Below are positions 22,693 to 33,500 of a stretch of DNA of 64,000 nucleotides, piece after piece. The stretch comes from Neoscytalidium dimidiatum. Its lineage: Eukaryota; Ascomycota; Dothideomycetes; Botryosphaeriales; Botryosphaeriaceae. The stretch is from the NCBI GenBank assembly GCA_037367355.1, contig CM074705.1, positions 62,001 to 126,000 of the forward strand. Reading direction: 5' to 3'. Position 1 is the first letter of the stretch. The number at the start of each line of letters is the position of its first letter. Position numbers and translations under genes: made by a program. The notes beneath the pieces were generated by a model that was not told the DNA's origin, did no database searches, and saw nothing but the letters and a program-made list of their open reading frames with translations.

Positions 22693-24314
22693 CTACGCCG
22701 CTCTCTTTATCATCACCATCAGCGGGGGCTTCTCCCACACGATAAATGCCTTTTGCTTGATCCACCCGGATTTTCCTCCGCAAGGGATATATCGAAGTTC
22801 TGAACAACGCTGCCCGACGCTAGCCGTATCTCGTGTAGTGCTAGGCTACTACATACACCATTAGCAAATTAGGGTGACGGGTATGGCTATACAAGCTACT
22901 CACTTTTTCCCAATGCAGCTTCTCGGCCCTTGAGAGAAAGCCTGCATAACTTTCCTATCGTCACTCGCAAACTCACCCACTGTGGAAGCTTCGGGCAGCC
23001 AGCGCTCTGGCAAAAACTCCTCTGGCCGGTGGAAATTGCGAGGAGAATGGTAAGCCGGCCACTGGTGCACGCCCCACCGTAGTCTGTGCATCAAGTCAAA
23101 TCAGCCTACAGCTCGATCATTTTCATAGGAAAACGATTACCCCGGACGGTACGCGTTTGCCACAGATCACGGCGCCTCCCTCCGGCACCAGCCGGTAGAG
23201 CATGTCCGGCGTCGGTGGGTACAGCCTCAAACTGTCGTTGATCACCGCATTCAAGCACGGCAGCGTCGCCAGCTCTTCCAACGCGAATTCCTCCCCCTCC
23301 GCCTTCACCCCTCGCACCTCCTCCACCAGCACGTCCAATTTCTCCCGATGCGTCGTCAGCCACCAAACCGCGCCGCACAGCGCCGTCGCCGTCGTCTCCG
23401 TCCCCGCCGCCATGAAAACGCTCGCATTGATACGCATCTGATCATCCCGCGACAGCACGTCCCTCTTCTTCTCCACAAACGACCACAGACCCGGCCTCTC
23501 CTCTCCGCCCCTGCCCAGCCGCGCATCGACCATGGCCGCCGCATAGTCCAGATGCGCCCTCGGCCGCCTCGCCACCGCATCCGTCGCCAGCGCCCGCGCG
23601 GTTCAGCCACGGCAGGTAGAAACCCGAGTCACCCGCCGCACGCACAGGAACCCTGAACACCGCGAACACGTTCCGCAGCACCCACGGCGAGCACCGCCCC
23701 GCCGTCCAGCAGCCCCCAGCGGCGGCCCCGAACGCCCAGGTCCGCCACGACGTCCAAGGCCAGGAAAAGTCGAACGCGTCCGCGACGCTCGTGGGCCCCG
23801 CCGTCGTGCGCCTGCAGCATGCTGCGCGGCGTTGAAGGCGGGTTCCTTGGGGAGCGCGCTGCTGCCGTCGTGGCGCGCGTAGATGTCTGGCGTTTTGTTT
23901 TTCGGCGAGTCAGAATCTGGCAGCCGGTGCGGGGGAGGAATGGATTCGGAAGTCTTGTTTTATCTCTTTCTCTCTCTTTCTCTCTCTCTCGTTTTCTTAC
24001 CGTTCCAAGCATCGCTTGTGATGTAGCTGAGCTCAGCTGGGCTGAGGCACACTACGGGGCCGTAGGCTTGGTGGGCGCGGTGCGCGTGTTGGATGCTTGT
24101 GCCGGCGAGGCGGTGCCAGAGGCGTGGGAGCGAGGTTGCGCGGCAGAGGAGCGGGCCCGGGTAGGAGCGCAGAGGGTGGAGGAGGAGGTTATAGAGGGCT
24201 ATACTGCTCACCCAAATACCCTAGATTATTTTTTATTTATTAATTAGTTCGCCGTTGTTGGGTTTGGTGGAGGGGAAGTACCATGGCGGTCAGTAGGAAG
24301 GTGGCCAGGGCCAT
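22693..24314 (-). pseudogene. cytochrome P450 pseudogene (CYP)
   Basis: Read on the minus strand, P450 landmarks appear in order but in several frames. A hydrophobic anchor MALATFLLTAM begins at 24314. YNLLLHPLRSYPGPLL lies near 24200. A 114-nt intron follows at 23887-24000 and carries a CT-rich microsatellite. AGTETTAT (I-helix) lies near 23400, NDSLRLYPP (ExxR helix) near 23230, a PERW-type segment near 23000, and the heme loop FSQGPRSCIGK near 22920. A 55-nt intron (22849-22903) precedes the tail ending WEKPPLMV at about 22710. Lesions: the stretch between about 23810 and 23760 lacks roughly 70-80 residues of helices B' to D. Frame changes occur near 23700, 23600, 23060 (an extra G in GTGGGGCGTG) and 22775 (one base lost). 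The ExxR glutamate is Asp. Not functional as written. Confidence 0.85.
23945..24000 (+). repeat. CT-rich microsatellite
   Basis: Pyrimidine tract of CTTT and CT units inside the second intron of the P450 pseudogene; it contains the polypyrimidine side of that intron's minus-strand donor region. Confidence 0.7.
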
Positions 24315-25966
24315 GGCGAACCAGCCGAAATTTCTGAGCGGTTGTTTTGTTGTAGCTCAGGTGTCAGCGGGAACGTCCAGCTTGTCGTAAGGTGAGGTTT
24401 TATCGGAGGAAACATGACCCGAAGGTTGATTTTGGGGAAGGTGGGGAGAAAGTGTGACTGTGGTGGGGAATTTAGAATCCTCTCCTCGCTTACGTGTAAA
24501 CGATATCGGGATGATTGACGCATGCTCAGTCAGCTTGATCATTCTGTGCCTTCTGGAGTTGAGTGTTCGAATTTCATTTTCGAATAAAAGTGGAGCTTAG
24601 GCGAATGACTTAGTACCTCATGGTCCTTTTCATAACTGTCGTTCCTCTACAAATGCTGTAAGTCAGGATTCTTGCGTGGTGGACTTACCCGGAGGATTGC
24701 AAAGTGTAGAATTATATCGAGGCGACTGATCCGTGTTGCAATCAGTGCGGCGTCGTACTTGTCCATTTAGACACAACGTAGTCCTTCTGCCAACCGACGG
24801 TAGAGGTGCTGCGAATAAAAGGAGGAATTTGTCTCCACTTTCTTGGCCTGGTTAGAATTAAACATTCCTACTTGAAATGGGGTATCAAATCTCTTCGTGA
24901 GATGTGATGCACGCCATTGCACCTGCCAGCCATCGCCTCTGGGACATTCCACCGGTCCACGAGCGTTGAGCCACTGATTGTCTTCTCTAGCCGGTGCTCA
25001 GATGCTCTTGAACTCCTAATTATGAATTCGAGATCACTGTCTCACATCAAGGAGAGGGTTTGCTCAATATACACATAATGCAAACCCCCGAATGTTTGTA
25101 AGAATCACCGTTGAAGCTGTCTCTAGCCAAGATTGTACACAATATGCACTTCTATGATCATTAAACAATAATAATAGTTTCGCTATTCAAGTAGGGAGAA
25201 CGAGCTAACTCTCTTTAAGTCAATCTTACATATTCGCAAAGCTCGCGTCCGTTAATCTGTAGATTTAATCGGTGGGTAGAATTACTCACCACCGTAGATC
25301 GCAAGCCATACCCCGACTAAGCAGGAGGCGATTTCCACCAAAGTATAAACAAATTTGCACATCAAATTACAGTGTTCTCTTACTTCCAGTAGACATTGAA
25401 GCACTTAGTGGCAAAGTGATCTCATCGCCATGATCGACAAAATCTCTTGGGGAAAGTACCGCTGCAGATTGCAGCCAATAGTGGACGATCGACACAGCGG
25501 TCAATTTATAGTAATAATGATGTGAAACTTTTCAGGCACGACCCTCCAAAGAAAATAGAAAGCAAAGAAAACTGAACCAGCACATTTGTTGAGCGGTCCA
25601 CACCAGATCTGCTCGAATACTGTTAGAGTTGGCTATATACCAGCTTGACTGCGTGCGACTGCAATGTAAGGTTGAAAGCAACATTTACGAGCGGAACTTT
25701 GCCCCGGCTTTCCCGGTGGGGTTGTCGTATGATCCAGAGGGTCTTCGGATAGAAGGTAAGGCTTCCCCGCACTGTTACCTCTTTTACCGGAAGATCGCTT
25801 GGGGTGATAATTCAAGCTGAGCTGGTCTTGCTTCCTCATGGAGTGCGTCAGAGGTTGCAATATGGTATACGATACATGATGCCGCGGCTTTTTAGGTGGA
25901 GTATCGGCTTGGCCATAGGGAGCCATGCGATTTGCGCAAGGGTTATGTTGTAGAAGCAGGGCAGCC

Positions 25967-26337
25967 TTTAGCCGATAGCCTGGAGGTGTCGTTAAGGGTG
26001 TGAACTTCTCTATTATTCCAAACAAGATGATGTTTCTCAATGAGTGGTTGGTGGGCGTATGGAAGGCGAGGTTTTAGCCTGAGTCTGCAGAGGCGATCTA
26101 GCGCTGTCCCAATTGGAAGGTAAGCAGCCAAGAATGGATTGGATTCATAATAAGAATGGTGCGAGGGGAGACATGAATTGCAGCATTACAGGCGCTATAA
26201 AATTGCTTGCAGCTAAAAAGGGATGTCACCCATTGTCGTGGAGCAGCCAAGTCGCCTAAAACAGTCTCGGCTCCAATAGCATCCTTGGACAAGCTACAAC
26301 GCATCGCTTATGACCAGCCGCCAAGCTTCGTTTAGCC
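25967..26337 (-). promoter_or_regulatory. three GGCTAAA motifs (XlnR/Xyr1-type sites)
   Basis: TTTAGCC, which is GGCTAAA on the minus strand, occurs at 25967-25973, 26073-26079 and 26331-26337, that is 570, 464 and 206 bases upstream of the GH11 start codon. GGCTAA(A) is the established binding motif of the XlnR/Xyr1 xylanase activators in filamentous fungi. Three copies in 370 bases before a xylanase suggests xylose- or xylan-induced control; binding itself is inferred. Confidence 0.55.
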
Positions 26338-26470
26338 GTCGGCAGAATTAAAGTGCCACCATCACTGCACCAGAAACGACTCCGGTGTACGCAGGAGCTC
26401 TTGGCTGTTTGAAACATCGAGCCGTGAAACGTTCACCTCCACACACCGGCACTGTAAGGGACCTGCTTGA

Positions 26471-26480
26471 GTATAAATAC
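26471..26480 (+). promoter_or_regulatory. TATA box of xylanase gene
   Basis: GTATAAATAC lies 57-66 bases before the ATG at 26537, a spacing suited to a short 5' leader. Confidence 0.65.
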
Positions 26481-26503
26481 CTTAGGGCGTCTCGAAGCCA
26501 TGA

Positions 26504-27262
<759 letters not shown>

Positions 27263-27705
27263 GAGTTCACTTAGCGATTCTTATTGCGAGACATGCCGGT
27301 TTGACGATTGAGAAGTAACCATTCCTCCGAGTGTCCAACGTCTCTTCAAAATGTCTCGTCATTTTTTCAGCAGTATATATTCGCACAACATAGCCACTCC
27401 TTGATTAAAATTGCAAAGGCGTTCTTAAGGTCACCGGACAATTTGATATGAGTAAACTGTGCTACCCGAACTCATCTTTTGCAATAAGACTCTGTCGCCT
27501 ACCTTTGAAACAATTTGGATCCGGTATCTCCCGCCATGGGCATTCCTTCTGAGAGGTTATCCGCAGTAATTGCGCTACCAACTGTTGACAATGAGTTTGT
27601 TTTGATTGAGAATCAAGATGAAAACAAAATTAGCTCCCACTCCCCGAGACCACATTATATCCCTCCTGCCCTATCAAAAGGAATGACTTGAGAAATAGGC
27701 CACAT
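27263..27705. other. intergenic between convergent genes
   Basis: About 440 AT-rich bases holding the 3' ends of the xylanase (+) and glucan lyase (-) genes. No other feature seen. Confidence 0.5.
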
Positions 27706-30700
27706 TTACTGATACGTGACCTCCACCTCCGCCGTTACGTCCTTCTCAGTAGGAATCCAAACGATCGAGGCTTTCTTCCCAACGTCATTGTCGGTTCGGA
27801 CCCTGTCATTCGTGCCATCACGCAGTATGTTGACAGCGACCCCGCCCATATCGGTCTCTGCCTCATGCCAGATTACGAGACGGTAGTCATCGCCAACATC
27901 TCGCTTAACCTGTGCATCATCATACTTCTCGGCATCTTTGACTTCGGCGACGCTGCCCTTCCAGTACGTTGAGAGCTTGATATGCCTGCGAGTGACCTTG
28001 GAATCGTCCGTGCCGGTGACTTCCTGGACATTAAGTGAGCATTTATCCGGGCAATACTATTAGGTCAAGAAACGCTTGTTTCGCACCTGTTCGATATCGA
28101 CGCGGCGGAAGTTGCTGCGCGCAGCATTGTCACCGTACTCGTTGTTCGGCTGCGCCTGTGCCTCGTCGACCTTGTCCTTCGGCTGAAGAAAGAGGTAGAC
28201 GTCGTCGGGGGCGCTGCTGCGTGAGACGCCGTCATCCAGGTACATGGAGTACTTGCTTGGACCGCGCTGAAAGTAGTCAGTGGAAATGCTGGTTCCGTTC
28301 AGTACAGGAGACCTACCGATGAGTGGTCGGGATAGATGTTGATCGTGATCGGATTTGCGGGCGCTGAGGGAAGCTCTGGCCTCGTGCGATCGGGCACGAA
28401 GTCTCGAACTTGAATTTGGGGGATGATTGCACCTGGCGAGCGTTAAGAGTCGGTAGATCTGTAGGGCTGGGCGGGAGAGTTACCTTCTCGAATGTACATT
28501 GGACAGACGTAAGGCAGCTGGCCATCCTGGGGGGCAATATGGCAGTCATACGAAATATTGGAACCTCCTTGGACCCTCGGTTGAAGAGCCTCACCTATGG
28601 AGTCATCATAGTGCGGACGAAGGTTCGAGGGGAACCACGAATTGGTCGATGGAAGGTAAATTTCGCGCCTTTCCTGCTTTTGCTCTAGCTGCGGTGCTAC
28701 GAGGATGTCATTCCGCACCATATACTGGCTCTTGTTTGCCCATTCATGCTACTTTTTCATTAGCATAGGTGCTACGCACGGGGTGCTACATGAATTTCTT
28801 GTCCTTACCCTCGAGAAGAGACTGCCGTCCAGAGGATCAGTGATGACGAGGGATCTTGCAATAGGCAATCCTGTGACACTATTCTCAAACATGGCATCGT
28901 ACAGCAGTTGTAGGAGACTGTAGCGGAGGCGTATGTAGTATCTGCTGACCGGCAAAACTGACTGATAGATACCATGCTCTCCATCTGCAACCTCTCTCCA
29001 ATGGTCACGGTACCATTCATCATATCGATATGGCTCCTTTTGAAACTTTAGCTTGGGGCTATTGCCTCAAACGTCGGAGTCGCTCACCTGGAAGTCCTTC
29101 TTCCTCCAATCAACATTTTCTTTGTCCGTGTGCTTCGCACTGTAGTGGTTTCTGCAATCCGGTTAGCCTTGCGATGGTATTTAACGGGAGATACAAACTT
29201 GCCTGAACCAAGGGAGAAGACTGTAGGCACAGTACCAGCGAATCAGCAGCTCCGGATCAGCGAACGCGGTGAGATCTCCTTCGGGTGGCTCGAATCCGCC
29301 CACATCAGCACCCGCAATAGTGACTCCCGCCAGACCAAGAGCAATGACCTGGGCAACGGAAATCTGCAAGAAGTCCCAGGTCGAAGCATTGTCTCCAGTC
29401 CAAAGCCCGGCATAACGCTGAGCACCGGCGTAGCTGCCCCTACCGATGATAAAGTTGCGTTTGCCTTTGCGGATGTCCAGGTGATTGAGACCCTTGAAGG
29501 TTGCCTTGTGCAGGTTGAAGCTGTACAGGGACCAGATCTCAATGGCCGCCTTCTGATCGATTTGATCCGGATCTCTGGCCAACGCTCTGGTCTCACCGGG
29601 CCAGCCGTCGGAATCAAGCATGAGGCGGAAAGGCCACCTGAAGGCACTGATCAGCGGGGAATGCAAAACGTCACAAGCCGGGAAACTCACGACTTCATGT
29701 CTCCGTATCGTTGAGCCATGCAGGGAGATGTCATATCCTGCCAGACGAACTCAAGACCAGTATTGAAAAGGTACTCGTACTGCTTACCCCACCAGTCTCG
29801 AGTCTTTCTCTGGTTAAGATTGGGATAGTATCCGGGACAGCCTTGCTTGTTCCCATAGGAAACGCCACCGCGGAAAAACTGGTTTCGGTCAGCTCCGTTG
29901 AAAGACTCACTGAATTCGTGGTCGTCATCGGGCTCCTCGGGATCACTGGGAACAAAGGGACGCGTATAATACATCTGAGCACCACCGTACTGCATGTAGC
30001 GTTGGTCCCACCAATTGGGCGCAGATGGGTCAATATTGCGGCGATCGAGCACGAAGTGTTTATTGGCGAGGCCTTCGTTCAGTGTGGTGTATTCCGCATC
30101 ACTCTTGGCGTTGATGACGGGAGTGATGTTGGTGCTGCAGCGCACTCCTTTCTTGCGGAGCTCCAGGAACATCTTCTCAGGCTCCGGGAACTTCCCTTTG
30201 TCAATGGTAAAGGTCCGGTAGTCACGTTGGATGTCGACGTCAATATGCATCCCATCTGTGTCTCAGGTAAGCAAATGTTCCTTGGAAGGACTTCGGATAG
30301 ATACCCAATGGAATGCCGTAGTCGCGATATTTCTGAACCGCCTGTTCAACTCGCTGCTGTCGATCGTATCCGTAGCAGCCTTGGTGATTACCAAGAACGA
30401 AGCGCGGCATCAGCCTCGGCCGCCCGATAAGTGATGAGTAGCGCCGGATAACCTCGCTTATGTCGTTCCCGGCAATGAAGATGCCTTGGAAGCCATTGAA
30501 GCGTGTGGCGATACGAACCTGAGTGGTATTAGTTTTCCCAAGATCCACGCAAACGTGCGAGTAGTTGTCGATGAATGTTGCCAACTGCGACATGCTACCA
30601 GGTTCATCAGCATATGCACATGCTAGCGCGAGTTGATGTATTGGCTTACTATCCGGGGTGGCCGTTGACTTCGATAAAGTACGGTTCTATGTATAGTTAG

Positions 30701-31686
30701 TCAAAGTCAACTATGTCGTTTAAGATATCTGACCTGAGTGGTACAGAGGTTCGGCATTCTCGAAAGGACCACGTCCATAGACGTTGTTGTAGCGCATATT
30801 ATCGAAGTCTGCATTTGAAATCAGTTGTCATAGCAGAAATAAGATCATGTTAATGGTGTACTTACTGAAGTAGTTCATGTAGGTGTTGTCCTTGAACAGA
30901 TCTTTGCCACCCTGCTCACCGAAGCCCATGTACCTTGCAGGATCTGGTTTCTCAATAGAAAGGACTATTGCACTGGGTTCCTGATCTGTGTCACGCACTT
31001 GGTACTGTAGAGGCTTCTTTTTGGTCTTCCAGATGACAGCCTCTCCTGATTCCGCGGGCGCAGTGATGGGGAGATGACTGTCCTCATCGTCACGGACATG
31101 CATCTTGAGTTTCCCAGGCGTTTTGATGGTCCGGGTGGCGATGATCCGGAACGGATCCCTCTGAATCCAGAGCTGCACCATGGGATTGCCACTTCCGTCG
31201 ACGGATCTGAGGACATAGTACCGCGGGTTGCTGTCGTCAAACTGAACAGACCAGGTAATACCTTCAGCGCGGTCCAAGATATTGATCATGTTCGACAAAT
31301 TGCCTCTGATAATGGTCCTCCTGTAATGATTTCAGCATAACTATATGGGGAAGATGTTCCGTTACAGCATACGTGTTGTAGTCGGTGAATTCGTGACCTT
31401 CCTTGTAATGCGGATAGAACCTGATGCGCCACACCAACGGACGCATGAATTGGATCAACATGATAGCGCCGGTGTTGAGTCGAAACACTCGGCCATGGCC
31501 GCAAGCCGGATTTTGTTTCTTTCCAGTGGCATCGAGCTGGTCCTTCTCGTTGAACGTGACTGAGTCCGGCCTCAAAGTTCGGGTCAAAAGCTCTTTGTCG
31601 AAGAATTCGTCAGCGGGGATGAAACGATACGGGTCACGATGCTTAGGATGGTCCTCATCCTGAGTTCCAACTGTGGCGTCAGGCAT
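27706..31686 (-). CDS. alpha-1,4-glucan lyase (GH31)
   Basis: Thirteen exons (minus): 31686-31373, 31320-30866, 30808-30734, 30686-30650, 30594-30305, 30255-29691, 29637-29203, 29151-29088, 29036-28809, 28748-28484, 28432-28317, 28266-28087, 28023-27706. All junctions keep frame and give 1113 residues, close to the about 1070-1090 of known lyases. Landmarks follow the algal and Pezizales lyases: MNYFNFDNM, FIDNYSHVCVDLGKTN, CSTNITPVI, EFVWQDMTSP with the nucleophile Asp (about 564), GLWTGDNAS with the acid/base Asp (about 661), and YLDDGVSRSSAPDD. GH31 hydrolases usually read WxDMN at the nucleophile; here DM is followed by Thr, as in the lyases. The family splits alpha-1,4-glucans from the non-reducing end by elimination, giving 1,5-anhydro-D-fructose. 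There is no signal peptide, so intracellular glycogen is the likely substrate. The frame stays open upstream of the chosen ATG but holds no other ATG. One intron is GC-AG. Confidence 0.92.
29152..29202 (-). other. GC-AG intron within glucan lyase gene
   Basis: On the minus strand the donor is CAG|GCAAGT and the acceptor is TTGCAG. Removing 51 nt joins LLPWFR to NHYSAKHTDK in frame, as family relatives require. Reading through hits TAA. The strong CAG/AAGT context is typical of GC donors. Confidence 0.85.
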
Positions 31687-33500
31687 GTTAGGTAAGTTGA
31701 ACGTTCCGATGGTCTTCGTGTTCTGGTATTGAAAGTGTCCTCGAGCGCGAGGGGATATGATATCGATCGGAATGAAGCCGCGTAGCTTGGAGGGGAGAAC
31801 AATTACAATGAAGTCTCAAGGTGGATCATGGCTCGTCGGTGGTGCTATGGTATGGTTTTGAACAATTCTAGATTTAATTAAATAAATTGAAGAGCGGGGA
31901 AAGGAAATGGGGACGCGTGTCTCAATACTGAGTGCAGGTGGGGAGACGATTCGAGATTACGCAGATTCAATTGCACATGAGAATTTGTAGTCTTCCCCGT
32001 GGGTGTGTGTGTAACTTGGCGTCTTGGCTAATCCGTATTTACTGCATTTCATCTAAACGGGTAAGGGATGGTCGTGAAGGGCGCACTAATTACTGTGTCC
32101 GACCGTATGCCCCGCACAAGATCTACAACAATTCCGAGGACGAGCATCTGTACGATGCCATTGACTGGGGAATCACCTGTAAGTAAGCGAACACACATAT
32201 CACAAGGCAGTTATATGCAGGAAGGAGTCAATTTGAGGAGAAGGAGAGGGAGTTGATCTTGTAGGTAATAGAATTCGACTCATGCTTGTGGGATAGGGAT
32301 TGTCGCCACCACGCAACCTGTTTTAGGGATTCGTCTAGGGTAGAAGAAGCATGCGACCTGAAGATCGGAGAGATAGGATCCTGCAAATTGCTTGCTAAAG
32401 GCAATTGAATCTAATGGTAAGAATGGCTTGCTTGGCCCTAGAAAATGGACCCCGCACGATGCTTAATCTACAACTGTCCGTATGCTGCATGAGTGACTGA
32501 ATCCGGTTATCGCGTAACATGGCGGCTGGACATACCCGTCGTTGCATGCGTCCGCAACGCAGAATATTCCCCAATCGAGCAGGATGACGTGCGCTTGTAC
32601 ACCATACCACTGCATGTACTGATTCATATTCTTAGCCGCAAGATCGTATGGGCAAGGACTCTCATTGGCGGTTCGTTGCAACTTCTACAATGTTGCCTCG
32701 AGCGTGGTAGACGCTTGGGAAAGGACCTGTTTTGCTATCATACGCTGGACTAAATTGGGAATAGATTCGCTCGTAGCACTAAAATGTGGAAGTTTCGCAA
32801 ATTTCGTTCAACCTTTGTAGCAGCTTGTGCGAGTGAGGCATATGCAGCCAAGCAGCACTACCCGTTACCAGGACCGGGGAAAATGCAGAGAATCGACATC
32901 TGCATACTCATGATCTAGACTGAGCCTTAAGCACGGCTATGGGCGAGAGCTGAGCTGCAGACTGCGTTCCACATATGCGTGGGGCTTACTACGCAGTGTC
33001 AGCCAGCCCCTCGCGTCCGCCCCGCCCGCCAAGTGCGCATGGCTCCGAATGTAGAAGCACGTCGATGCAGTGGCTGCTCATAGCGTTGGAATCTTGAACA
33101 CCACGACATGTCTATTCACTTGCATGTAATTTCACCTTTATATGACACTAGTTCAGACAGACCCCGCAGTCGGTGCTACTATCATGCTGTAAGCGCTTAG
33201 TTGCTCGTATTCGCGCCATTGCGTGGGGATCAGAACGAGAACGAACAGGGCGAAAACGGAATATCATGCATAATGGTTTCACAGAAACGGGATCCTCCGC
33301 TTCTAATCATCTTGCTTCTTTCCTCATATTCACATGCTATGTGGGCGAAAAAGGTGCGCTGATCATCGGTCGATGATGATACTCGTAGCTGAATGCTAGC
33401 GAAGCCCCAAAGGGCTTGCTTTTCGTACTTATAGCTGCATCGGCTTCACGAGTGGGTTTGCTCATCTTTAACAAGCCTTCAGAATATCAATAATCACATC
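31687..33500. promoter_or_regulatory. shared divergent promoter region of the lyase/dehydratase pair
   Basis: A 1.8-kb spacer between two start codons pointing away from each other. GCGGGG (31894-31899) and GTGGGG (31939-31944) fit the SYGGRG consensus of the carbon-catabolite repressor CreA, 210-260 bases upstream of the lyase start. Glucose repression would suit a glycogen-degrading route, but this is inference from short motifs. A 72-codon minus-strand frame at 32463-32681 is listed separately. Confidence 0.4.
32463..32681 (-). other. unexplained Cys/aromatic-rich open frame
   Basis: The frame (72 codons) includes AAKNMNQYMQWYGVQAHVI, followed by a segment with four cysteines. It looks like real protein rather than random translation: balanced composition, aromatic residues at intervals and few rare residues. 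The upstream sequence has an in-frame stop and no good start, and no splice donor extends it convincingly. It may be a relic exon of a lost gene between the lyase and the dehydratase. I do not recognise the family. Confidence 0.25.

Noticed and set aside
27706..31686. GH31 alpha-glucosidase call
   Set aside because: GH31 hydrolases usually carry WxDMN at the nucleophile; this gene has WQDMT and long stretches matching glucan lyases, so lyase is preferred.
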